Below are positions 23,958-35,400 of a stretch of DNA of 64,000 nucleotides, in pieces. Origin of the DNA: Dipteris shenzhenensis (taxonomy: Eukaryota > Polypodiophyta > Polypodiopsida > Gleicheniales); NCBI GenBank assembly GCA_047967505.1, contig CM106539.1, one strand, 5' to 3'. Under the pieces are notes generated by a model, which did no database searches, had not been told where the DNA came from, and was given only the letters and a program-made list of their open reading frames with translations. Both the position numbers and the translations under genes were made by a program. Position 1 is the first letter of the stretch; every line of letters starts with the position of its first letter.

Positions 23958-24420
23958 TGAAACATTCATTTCTGGTCTCACATTCTTTCTGTCGATTCAC
24001 GGACGAAATTCTCGAGTGTTGGCATCCCGAATATCCTCCCAACCTCCTTGTGGATTGCATGTCCGTCAAAGATACGTAATTCAATTTCGTTTCATGCCTA
24101 TCCACAAGCCCACAATTCCCTAGATGGTTCCCTCCTACCACATGTCATCATTTTAGACCTTTAGCTTGGTACACCATTTACCCCTCTCTTGGGGCACAAT
24201 TAAACCATTTGCCCCTTGGCATTATTACACATTTAGGTGCACCTAGGCCTGAGCACTCAAAACCACCTAGTCGATGCCAATACACCCTCACCTAGGACCT
24301 TGGCAGTTACTTCCCTTGACCATTTAATTTACGCACATGAAATATTACAAAAGTCGGTCATCCAAGAGAAAATGCCCACCAATCTTTCCGAGGTCATGCT
24401 ATCTCGGCTAGAGCATAACA
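23958..24420 (-). repeat. 5' LTR of the chromovirus (right copy)
   Basis: 463 bp, TG...CA. It is followed by the TCACC target copy and is about 97% identical to the left LTR. Confidence 0.92.
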
Positions 24421-26297
24421 TCACCTTTATGAGGGACAAGAAGACCACAAATAGAGATCACAACAAATTTAAATTTAAAATTTAGAGTTCTCCAAAGCCT
24501 TTATCAAAGCATGGGAGAACCCAATTTCATTCATTACATGGTATGCTTTCCATTTCTTGGCATTCAAACTTATGAAACTTATCACATACTAAAATCTAAT
24601 ATGAGCGTATCTTCTGAATCTAGAACATATTTCTTATTACGAATTGAAGAATACTAAAGTCTTTCTAGTTGGAACACACAAGGGATGAACTTGCCGTGCA
24701 AGGCAAGGGATGGACGAATTACATTGCAAGGCAAGGGAGGGACAAATTTACATAGGAAGGTAAGATGCAGTAACAAGAGATGGGTTGGAAAAAGTTTTTC
24801 ACATGGTTTGTATAGAACCTCTCATGGACGCTTTATAGTTCAAGACCATAAAACTTACATGAAGGGTAAGAAAGCTACATGGTCTTTAGAATCGGAGAGG
24901 GGATATATTTTGAATAAAATCAAGGGCAAGATCCAATCACAAAAGATGGAGATGAACTACATAACGAGAGTTCAATATATGGAAAAGCAACGATCAAGTA
25001 CAAATAGCACTATTAGAGGAATCAGTTGGTACAACAATGATGTCTCAAGATTACAAAATGACAATGCAACATCAAAGATTATATTCTCTATGAAGATATA
25101 TACATTGTACATTTGACAGTAGATGTTGAAATAAAATTATCTTTAAATAATTTGGCTACCCTCTTTTAGGCTCAATCTCTTCCCATTGTTTTCTAACAGA
25201 AACGATGTTTCAGCTTTCTTTCAAAGATAATAAAGACCAACCTGGATAAAGCTGCTCTCAACGTGAGTTCCATATCCATAGGTGTATGCCGAGTAGGTCA
25301 AAACAAATTATAACATATTATACAATTCCAATAGTTTGTGTGTTCCTCAACCAGTCCCTAAAGCTTGAATTGCAAATTCTATCTTGATAAGAACGAACCC
25401 TTTTGAATTTTGGTAAAGCTCAACATCTCCAAGGAGGCTTGACATAGCAATTAGGGATGTAATAGCAGCCTCTATTATACCTGTGAAAAACGAGGACCTC
25501 ACCCTTTTGCATGAGTTGCATATAAAACAGATGATATAAATGCACTTCCATACACTACACTATGCAAGCCCATATCTCTCACAAGGCATTGGATGTAATC
25601 TGCCAATTATAAGATAAATAAGGCTAAGACAAACAGTTTTACACTAAGCAGCTGATATCCCTCACGAGGTATGGATGCAATCTGGTCCATATGAGATTGA
25701 AAACGCTAAGAGAAATGGATGCAGAACTATGACAGCCTGGAGTGGCTGACCACATCATTTAAAAGGGAATCAAATTTGAAAATTATTGTAACCTAAATAC
25801 TTGGGAACCAATTTGAATTCATCTGTATCTGTGTTAGCCAAACCACAATTTCAGGGAGCTGTAGGTAGATGGAATGCATGCTTCAGAATGACCGGTAGTT
25901 GAAAAAGAAGCACTTGGAACTTCATGACAATGCTTAGTGAAACTGATCTCATATTACATTACTATCATCTTTATTGTCCATATGCAAACTTTCAAACTAA
26001 CATGCATCGACAATTGGTTAGCACAGCAACAAATCCCTTTAGATGTGCCAAATCCTTTGAGAGGGGTTTGATGCCCCCCATACTCATTCTGCATGTCTTA
26101 AACAAGCATAAATAGCATAATATCTCTCATTTGATGTGGGATAATTCACAACCTGTTCACTTTTGGACTTGCAAACGTAAAGCTCCTTTCATAATTATAT
26201 AAACAAATATGAATACACTGGTCAAGAACTGTGAGAAATTCGTCTGTGAAAAAGGACAGCCAGAACTTCTCTTATAAGGCATATCCATAACATTATT
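24421..26297. other. Region downstream of VPS25
   Basis: Contains a 143-codon plus-strand open frame at 24685-25116 (basic, no recognised domain, preceded by a doubled 'AAGGCAAGGGA' motif) and otherwise short frames. The part near 26297 should hold the VPS25 3' untranslated region on the minus strand. Confidence 0.4.
25970..25975 (-). terminator. Possible VPS25 polyadenylation signal
   Basis: The minus strand reads AATAAA 322 bases past the VPS25 stop codon. The motif is common by chance in A/T-rich DNA, so this is only a candidate. Confidence 0.25.
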
Positions 26298-26425
26298 CTA
26301 CCATTGAGCTGAAAATTTGACCCCCTCGTCGTCATCAGATGTACCTTTGAAAATAGCAGCCTTCCCACGTTGCTCCAGCAGTTTCAAGGCCCGAATCAAT
26401 ACTACTCTGTCAATCCCAACCAGTT
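26298..26425 (-). other. VPS25: VPS25 exon 6 (last coding exon)
   Basis: 128 nt including the TAG stop, acceptor TTGCAG. It encodes 'ELVGIDRVVLIRALKLLEQR' and the C-terminal 'GKAAIFKGTSDDDEGVKFS' block, the strongest VPS25 signature of the window. Confidence 0.94.
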
Positions 26426-29400
26426 CTGCAACAAAGCATAAGGCAAAAAGAAGGTGAGTATTTAACAATAAAATGGCGGCTTATGCATCTCTTGAACATA
26501 TTTTCAAGACACTTTAGATCTCTTTCACAGACCTAATGGACATTGAATCTTCCACATTTCCTACATGAAAAAAATCCCCCTCTCCTATCAATCTCCTTAT
26601 TTGGCTGCTAGGCTGCCAATGCTGCTACTGACACTGGTACTGTGTCTGGATACATGTCCACATAAACTTTTCCATGGTAAGACATTGATTGATGTGGAGT
26701 CCACAGGTGGATACACTACGGGCAATGTACGCGTGCATACGTACGTGAGTTTTAAGTGTTGTATCTTGGCCATATACTGTTAGAAGATGAGCCTCATGAG
26801 GGTTATTTTCACATCAAAACCATGGTGAGTTGTAATGTGCATAAATTTCATGATCATGCCAAGCAGCAAGCACAACGCCTAATTCTTTGACAAAAGTTGC
26901 AGGGACCTTAGTTGGGGGTTCGGTTGATGTTCTTATGATTCAAGAACACACAGTTTCTTTCGTAGAGGCCCAGATCTCCAATCACCAATGGTGGGTCGAA
27001 GCGGAGGCATCAATATTTTGTTGACCTTAGCCTTGCACCTGCTCTGTTTGATCGGGAAGAGCTCACTGGAGAACTAGCAGTTTGGGCGGGCCTCATAGTA
27101 GATGACCTGAAGATCGGGAACCCAAACTGTGCATGCTTACAAAGAGGACAAGGGACCCTTTTGGCAAAATCTTACGAGTTGCTATTGTGGGAGGCCACTT
27201 CAACAACCTACCGTTTACCAAATACAAGCTGGGGAATTTGAGAGGGATCTCCTACAGAACAAGGTCCATGGGAGAAATTTGTATTTGCTAATAGCAATCT
27301 ACGCCTCCCGGAAAAGTTTAAAGGCTTGAAGGAGCTTTTGCAGGTTACATGACAGCTTACTCGAAAAATCCAAATTCTCCATTTTTTTTCAATGTCTGTA
27401 AACTATACGACCTTCAATTTGCTATGATCTAATACCATTATGTGCATATGCAGGTCAACCTGGACAAGGTGAACAGTGACAAGGGGCCCTTGCACAAGAT
27501 CTCACACCAGAGCACAGGCCCCCGGGATGCTGGGCAGCCTAGTCATGCCGAGCAGAGATGAAGGCTAAAGATTCTGAGATGGTTTGACAAAGGTGAGGAG
27601 CTGGAGGACGAGGGGAGGAGGAGCACATCGATAGAGGATCACCCGCATTGGCAGATGTCTACAAATAGGTACCTCTGCTAAGTCCCCATCCATGTAACCA
27701 CCTTTGGTAGAGCACATGCTAAAAAGACAGGGTTAGGAATAGATGATAGATTCTCTCTAATCATCAAGCTCACCTTCTAGCAATAGACCCAAAAATACTT
27801 GGGATCACCCCTGAGATAAAGGCCTAGAATTTCACTCTTGAGACCTGGCTCATAAAAAGAAGCCACAGCATCCCATATGCCTCAAATACACACCTGAGGT
27901 GTTATCCTACTACTAGGCTCCATGGCATAACACTAAGGAGTCCATGATCCACAATGATCAATCCTTGATTAATAAGAGCTAAGCCACATAAATAGCGGCA
28001 GCCCCTACAACTATATTTAGCAGGGCTTGATTATTCACCCTAGACCTCCCTAAGATGCTAGTTACCGTGCCCCTATCCACAAGGATTATTCTCCCTGGCT
28101 ACTACCCATTATACCTGAGTGAATGCGTCATCTAAGTTAGGTGTGAACTAAATAGGGCTATTTTCCCTTAAATGAGTATTTAACATTCCTTGCAGGTCCT
28201 GCAAGAAATCAACAGCAACCTTTACCTTCACGTTCTTAGAACAAACAGCTTGATCTTGGCTTACACCCAGACGTAAGCATAAAGGGGGTGAGCATTGTGG
28301 CTGCATGCGCCTTACTATTACATGCAAACTGGAACCTCCCTCAGCCCATCCGCCCTGCAGCTCCCCCTCTGCCTCAGCCCCTGCCTCAACACACACCCTG
28401 TCCGTCCACCTTCTCCGCCCAGTACAAGGAGTTCGTGCAGGCATCCATGTATGATGGATGCTTGGGAGAGGTGTAGACTGGTCTCATGTTGAGCTCTCAT
28501 GTGCTATAGGTGGGAAACCATTAGTCCCTTCCTTGAAAGCCATCAGTCCCACATTAGATCATACTAGCAGGATTTATTGCCACTCCTCTTCATCTTGATG
28601 CAGCTTTCTAGACTTTGGATTTCTTGCAGCATGCCATAGCATATGGTGAGATCACAGCAAGATATGCTTCGTGCATATGTTGCTGCGAGACAGTTTGAGG
28701 GGGATCGGTATCTCCTACTGCTTGTGTTAGTTTGGACTGAGAGCAAGAGAGGGGGCAAGCTGGGCTGGGGCAGGAGGGGAGAAGGCAGGATAGGAGCTAG
28801 AACTCAAGGAGCTCAGGTTTCCTTAGTTAAAGCTGCAGTCTAGCATCTTGGCAAGGCTTAGAAAATAACTTTCAAGAATGGCAAGACAAAGAGGTTGCCA
28901 AAAAGAGGCAAACTCAGTTCTAAAGAAGGATAGCACTGAAGGGAACACTTGAGAAAAGCAGTTTGCATTCTCTTTATCCAAGTTGTGACTGCTTGCGAGA
29001 CAAAAATGTGTCCACCCCCAATAAACAGTTCTAAGAAGCCTGCTTGGGATCAGGAAATCCATCCACCCACATCAGAGTCACACGATTTCAGCAAGCCACA
29101 ACTTCGACAAATGTGCCACCTTGTAAGTTTCCCTGATGGCAGCTATGGCACAAACACACATCTACACGAATCTAGAAAACTGCCTGAACCCATAATGGAG
29201 GAGCAAAACAATTGTTAACCTCATCCCACAAAACTAAAGAATCAAGTTCATCATGCACAGAAGTTCACACAGAGTGATTAGCCTCTATGACATCCCCACA
29301 GACATGATTAACACACAATAATTGGTGTAGACCTCTGAACAAACACATGCTCTCAAAAATGTACACATAAGCCACACACAGGAAGATCAACTTATACAAA

Positions 29401-32400
29401 GCCTTCATATGAAAGTTTTATCAAAACTCAAAAAAAGACATACTCAGTTCTGACAAAGAGTAACTTAGGAGAAGACAATTCAACAAGCAATCCACCTTCT
29501 CCTATCCAGCCTACAATACCTTGTGACAACAATATTAACCAACTTCTGTTAACCAGCTTTTGTCTCTCCCAAACAAGCAATTCTAAGCAAAGGGTTTAGA
29601 AAAGATAGCCTATAGGCAAAAAAATTAACCAATATCGAGAGGCTGCAACTTGCATGAAAATCTCACATGGTGATATCTGGATGGTTCCACAAACATACCT
29701 CAATTTATCATGTAAAACCAAGATAAACTGTACAATTTTTAACCTCATGGTTGTCACTGAAAGTTGAAAAACATCAGTTCCATCATGCATAGCCTGGACA
29801 AACTACTATGGCATCCACCCTGATGTCTTCAAGGTCATTGACAAGCCCAAACATTGTGCGAACATATGCTCCCATATTTGCACAGATGTCCAACACCAAC
29901 AATTGATACGAACTTTTTATACTAAGTTCCTAATAAAACTCCAAGGGCAAAAAGTAGATGCCATCATTGCAAAGGCCAGCACTTACGAAGCAGGTTGATA
30001 ATAAAGTAGTCCACATTCTCTCCAAGCACAACTGCTTGTGAAGACTAGCATAATTTCTTAAGGCTCTGTCCACCCATAGAATTCTAAGAAATATGTATTA
30101 AAAAAGGATATGAGATCTGCATGGCAGCTAACACAGTAAAAACCTGTATCAGGAAAGTTTGGGAACAAACTCATCATCTAGAAGCAAAGCAAACAATGCA
30201 GCTTTCAAGTTCATGCTAGTCAGTCACAATTAAAACCTATGAATATCACAGCAATCAACAATGACATGCCATCAGCACCCAACAATGGTGTAGACCATTG
30301 TCTTTACTATAGGCATTGTCACATGTATACATGGCATGATGAAATAACATGTGGCAATGCATATCTGAAAGACAAGTACCCTTGAATAATTAAATATAAG
30401 CTCACCAACACACAAACATCCATTTCTCTTACAGCAAGGCAAACAAAACTTCCCAATATACATGCAAGTTCCTACCACTGCCAAAGTGTACTTTTCCAGG
30501 ATTGGGCAGGCACAATACCTGTTTCACGAGTATCATCACCAGAACGAATCTCTTCAATTGTCATCACGCCATCTTCCATCCCATGTTCCCGAACCTGCAA
30601 TACTCGAAAAAAAAGGGCACGAAACTGTTTCTATAAATACCAAACATCATCCTGGACAAAGCATAATCATTAAACTACATTCGTGACTATGCAAAATTCA
30701 TCAAGCATTATACACATGCCAAGGAGAAACAACAAATTAGCAATCTGCAAAACTCAAGGAAGCAGGTCAAAAAATGACCGAAAAAGGTCCTCCTCATACC
30801 AGAATCTATGTGTTCTTTCCACCTGAGAACACATAGATTCCAGTATTAGGAGGACCTTTTTCGTTCATATAGTGACCTGCATCCTTGAGTTTTGACAATT
30901 GCTATTTGCAGATTGGTAACAAATTATGCGAGGCCTTCTTACACAGCTATATGATGGACTTAAAACAGATATGTATCTTGCTAAAGAACACCTGGAAGTT
31001 TCCAGACAGGTCTCCTTATTACTGGCAAGTATTGCAGGAACAGATTGGCACTTACCTAGTTTGTATGCGTAAATATGGTGCACAGTTTAAGAATTTTTCT
31101 ACCAGCCATTTTGGTTGTGCTACCAGCCATTTTGGTTTCTCTACCAGCCATTTTGGTTCAGCTGATGCAGATGTAATAACTTCATAGAATCTTTCTTATT
31201 AATACAAACCATCTTTTCTCCTCTGTGTGCTCAGTGCCTTTAAGGACAATCATATTAAATGATAGCATGAATGATCCATTTAATTCTCTCTTTTGGGAGG
31301 GCGATAGTAAAAGATGCTGTCCTAATTGCACGCAATGCTGAATAGTAGCCCATATGAGCTTCAAAGTAAACCATCTGAGCATGATGTACCAGATAAGGAT
31401 CTGCCTTGCAATCGCACCATTTGCTAGTCTATGCTCAAACTTGTCAAGAAGTTTGTAACCGTCTAGGCTTCATTGACTACATTTCGTATGAGCGTCTAAG
31501 AAGCAATTAACTCTGACCAAACTCATGTTTGAAGTTTCCTGGATTTCTGTTACGTCATCCATAATCACAGAAGGATCACAACATGGTTATGGCAAGGTGG
31601 GAAACCAGGAGGGCTTGACAATGCAACGGTGGACACAATAACTAATGCCTAGGAATATGTAGGCCTGTTATTAGAGTGGGGTACCAAGAAAGGATAAAAG
31701 ATTAAGGTCCTTTGAAGGAAACTTGGCATTCTAGGAGGATTATCAGTTTAAAGTAATGCCATTTGATTTAACTAATGCCAGCAACTTTTATGACACTTAT
31801 GATGAGGCCATATTTAGGAAAATTTTCTGCAATATTTTTAGATGATATCCTAATCTTTAGTAAAACGAGGAAAAAGCATTTGGAACATTTGAGGAAAGTG
31901 TTCCAATTGCTGCGAGATAATTCTCTATTTTGCAAAAGAATCCAATGTGAATTCTTTGCAAAAGAAGTGAAGTACTTGGGACATATTATATCCCAAGAAG
32001 AGATTCGCATGGATCTCGAAAAAGTAAGGGCCATTGGCCACATCCTACAAACCTACAAGAATTGCAAACATTCTTAGGTTTGCCTGGGTTTTATAGGAGA
32101 TTCATCCAAGACTATCCTAAGATTGATGTTCCGATGACGGACCGGCTTAAGGAGGTGGGATGAACTTCAAAAGAATAGCTTTAAGAAATTAAAAGTGGCT
32201 ATGGCGTTTGCTCCCGTCTTAAAGGTAGTGGATCCCAATGAACCATTCGTGGTTGAAACAGACACTAGTGATTTTGCTATTGGGGCAGTATTTTTACAAA
32301 AGGGTCAACCAGTGCCTTTTGAAAGCAAAAAGTTAGACCGTGCCCAACGAAATTACTCGGCATATAAGAAGGAACTGTATGCTATAGTTTAAGCTTTGAA

Positions 32401-35400
32401 GAAATTGAGGCACTATTTGTATGGTGCCAAATTTGATATCATTTTGTATCAAGAAAGCATTAATTGCATTTGTAATCAGCCAAAGCTTAAAGAAAGAAAA
32501 GCTAGATGGGCTGAAATAATGCAAGAGTTTGATATCCAATTGACATATCGGAAGGGGAAGTTCAATGTGATAGTAGAATCCCTAAGCCGAATGCCAATTG
32601 TTAATGAATTGAGTTTTACCCAATTTCAAAACGATTTCCTAGAGTCCTTAAAAGAAAAATGTGAGTTTGATCCTCACTTTTTTGAAATATGGAAAGCAAT
32701 TGAGAAGAAGGATCCAACTAATCGAGGAGCTTTCACTAAGAAGTCACATGGAAATGGTAACACATCACAAGTTGGTAATAGATAAGGACGTCCAACGTCA
32801 TGATAAGAAATATTAATAATCCATGATTAGTAGACATTAGAACATTATTATATATTATACGCCAATAGTGTAATATGTATCTGTATCTATGATGGACACT
32901 AATCGATTTGTTATGGTGGTGGATCATCTCAGTAGAAAGAACTAGTCGAGCTGGAGCCACTGCTTCAAACAGCATCAAATTTAGCCATGTGACACTTATT
33001 CTACTAATTAAAAATGTGCAAACACGTGTCTAGATCCTAGGGGCAATAGGAAGGAAAGGGTGCATTAAGGTGCATTGAATGGTAGATGCATGGGTCATAG
33101 GCTAAGGGTAGGTGTAAATGGGAAGATGGAACTTGAGTGATCTCAAGGGACATTAATGAAAGGGTATCACCTTTCATTGTGAATCTCACGTAACATTCTC
33201 TCTATTCACCTTGCATTCATTCGCCATCTCTCACATACCTTGCATGTAGGTCGAAAAGAGAAACAAGTACTCTCACAAGGACACTCTTCCCCATTAGAGG
33301 GCCAATTGGCATTCAAATTCTACATGCATTTCACACATTCCCATTCTCGAGAAGTCTGGTTCTTCACATCCAAGATTATGTATTGAAGTGCCAAAAATGC
33401 CAGGTCCATAAGGTTGAACGCCTTAAGGTAGGAGGTCTCCTACACCCATTGGAGATTCCATCTGGCAAATGGTATCTCCATGGAATTTATTGTTGGATTG
33501 GGCACAACTCTATGTGGGTAATTGTGAATCGATTGACCAAGATGACTCCCTTTATTCCAACCAATGAAGAGGTAAAAACTCCAAAATTAGCTAGGCTATT
33601 TGTAGAGCATATTTATAAATTGTATGGGCTACCAGCGGGAATTGTTAATGACCAGGATAGCAAGGTTAACAGTTGGAGGGTTGTGTTTATGAGGTTGGAA
33701 ACTTCTTTGAATATGAGCACCGCGGATCATCCACAAAAAGAAAGAAAGACAGAAGAAAATTTATTAAAGTCTGCTACAGACCGATGGGTCTATCTAACAT
33801 GCAACGGTAATCTGATCGTGTAATTCATAGCAAGACCACCTTTAAACCTTTAGCGAGGAATTAGTGTTGTACACCATAGAGAGAGAAAGGAGATGAGGGT
33901 AGAGAGAGAGTAGAGTCGACAACCGATTTGTGCCCACTGAGGACCCCCTTCCCCAATCAAGGGAGAATTTGCTTTATACTTGGAGAACTGAGAATACAAA
34001 GAACACTCTTCGAAAGAGCACAGAACGCACTTCTGAAGAGCTCACTATGCACACATAGAGCAGACCCAAAGTCCTGAGAGGTAACACCGATCAATACCGG
34101 CAGGGTTACGATGCTTCAGCTTTGGCGATGTGGCTTTTCAAGGACTCCATAATCTCTGCCATTGATTCGGTGTGGTTTTGTTGGCTTCAAGAGATGGAGA
34201 CACCATCCAGGTGAGGAGTGATGTAAAACGCCGTCCAAATGCCGCTTCATAAGGTGTGCGACCAATACTCGAAGAATAGGTATCGTTCAGAATGGCCTGC
34301 ACAAGAGGAAGAAACTGCTCTCACTTTCCATGAGCATCATGACAATATGCTTTCAAAATATCAAATGCCATACCATTATAATTTTCCGTCTCGCCGTTCA
34401 ATTGCGGATGGAAAACGTTGAACATCTGCAGCTTAGTATCAAAATTATCAAACAAGACTCACTAAAAGTTAGATGTAAACTTGGAGTCCCTGTCGGATGT
34501 GATGGTCTTTGGCAACCCTCCAATGGGATACCAATACTTGATAAACAAACGAGCTACATCTTCAGCACAGACCGTTTGTTTGCAAAGAATAAGCATACAA
34601 TATTTACTAAAGTAACAAACAATAGTAAGATATTGAGTATTACGCATACCTGCAGATGCTGGAAGTGGCCCCACGAAATCCATACCTATGTCCTGAAAAG
34701 GACCATCGGGGATTGGCAATGGCATAAGCCTGCCTGCCGCTTTCTTGTGGAAAGCCTTGACCTTTTGGCATATCTAGCAATTCTGAACATAGCCGTATAT
34801 GTCCTTCCGCATCTTTGGCCAATAGAAATAGTGCTCTAACTTCTCCAAAGTCTCGTTAATACCTCTGTGACCACCGGTAAGGACGTCATGGACATCATGA
34901 AGAAGCAACTGCCGTTTGTCTTTGAGTACACATAATCTTTTCTTATAGAAAAGCCAACCGTTCTCTAATGAGTAAAATGGCCTGGAGCAAAAGCGTCGTG
35001 GCTAACTGAAACTGCGTGCCAAACTCTGCTGCCTCCGCATACTGTGCCTTCATGCTATCAAGCGTCGAGTACAGTGGCTTGCTCAATGGTCTGGATGAAA
35101 CCTTTCCGATTAAGAGTGACGCAACAAGGTTGTTTTTGCCAAGAACGTACTCGATCACTTTCCCAAACTACTAGAATATCTGGCTCCACCGTTGTTGCCG
35201 ATCGCTCCATTGCACGCTAGGCATTTTCTGAAGCCACTTAAGGGCTTGGTGATCTATCTTAACCGTGAAAGTCCATCCATATAAGAAAGGCTTCCAATGT
35301 TTTAATGCCTGGATGACACCGAGGAGCTCTCTATCATAAACTGAATAGTTCTTTTCGGCATCGTTAAGCTTTCTGCTATAATGTGCCACGGGCCTATCTT

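Larger units (their letters stand above)
17843..24420 (-). mobile_element. Ty3/Gypsy chromovirus, full structure, coding frames broken
   Basis: A 6578-bp minus-strand element bounded by two LTRs (17843-18307 and 23958-24420), with a perfect 5-bp target duplication TCACC at 17838-17842 and 24421-24425. The PBS, gag, knuckle, protease, RT, RNase H, integrase, chromodomain and PPT all lie in the standard order. The LTRs differ by about 15 substitutions plus a 2-bp indel over 463 bp (roughly 3%), so it is not a very recent insertion. At least four frameshifts and an in-frame stop in gag make it non-autonomous. It lies about 1.9 kb past the VPS25 stop codon, outside the coding gene. Confidence 0.93.
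26426..30518 (-). other. VPS25: VPS25 intron 5, about 4.1 kb
   Basis: Donor GTATTG, acceptor TTGCAG. It holds one unrecognised 91-codon open stretch on the plus strand (26966-27241), a short Gypsy integrase scrap near 28655 and otherwise A/T-rich sequence. The section 28740-30518 shows nothing recognisable. Confidence 0.85.
31738..33792 (+). mobile_element. Gypsy pol relic, truncated on both sides
   Basis: A plus-strand Ty3/Gypsy remnant, antisense to VPS25, with RT, RNase H and integrase pieces in order. The 5' part (gag, protease, N-terminal RT) is missing. The segment 32786-33360 replaces the HHCC region. The right end is cut by the minus-strand Gypsy LTR beginning near 33793, so this is the older host of that insertion. 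Confidence 0.8.

Noticed and set aside
26966-27241. Likeness of 'VDLSLAP' to dehydroascorbate reductase
   Set aside because: The seven-residue match is isolated; the surrounding residues do not fit that family.
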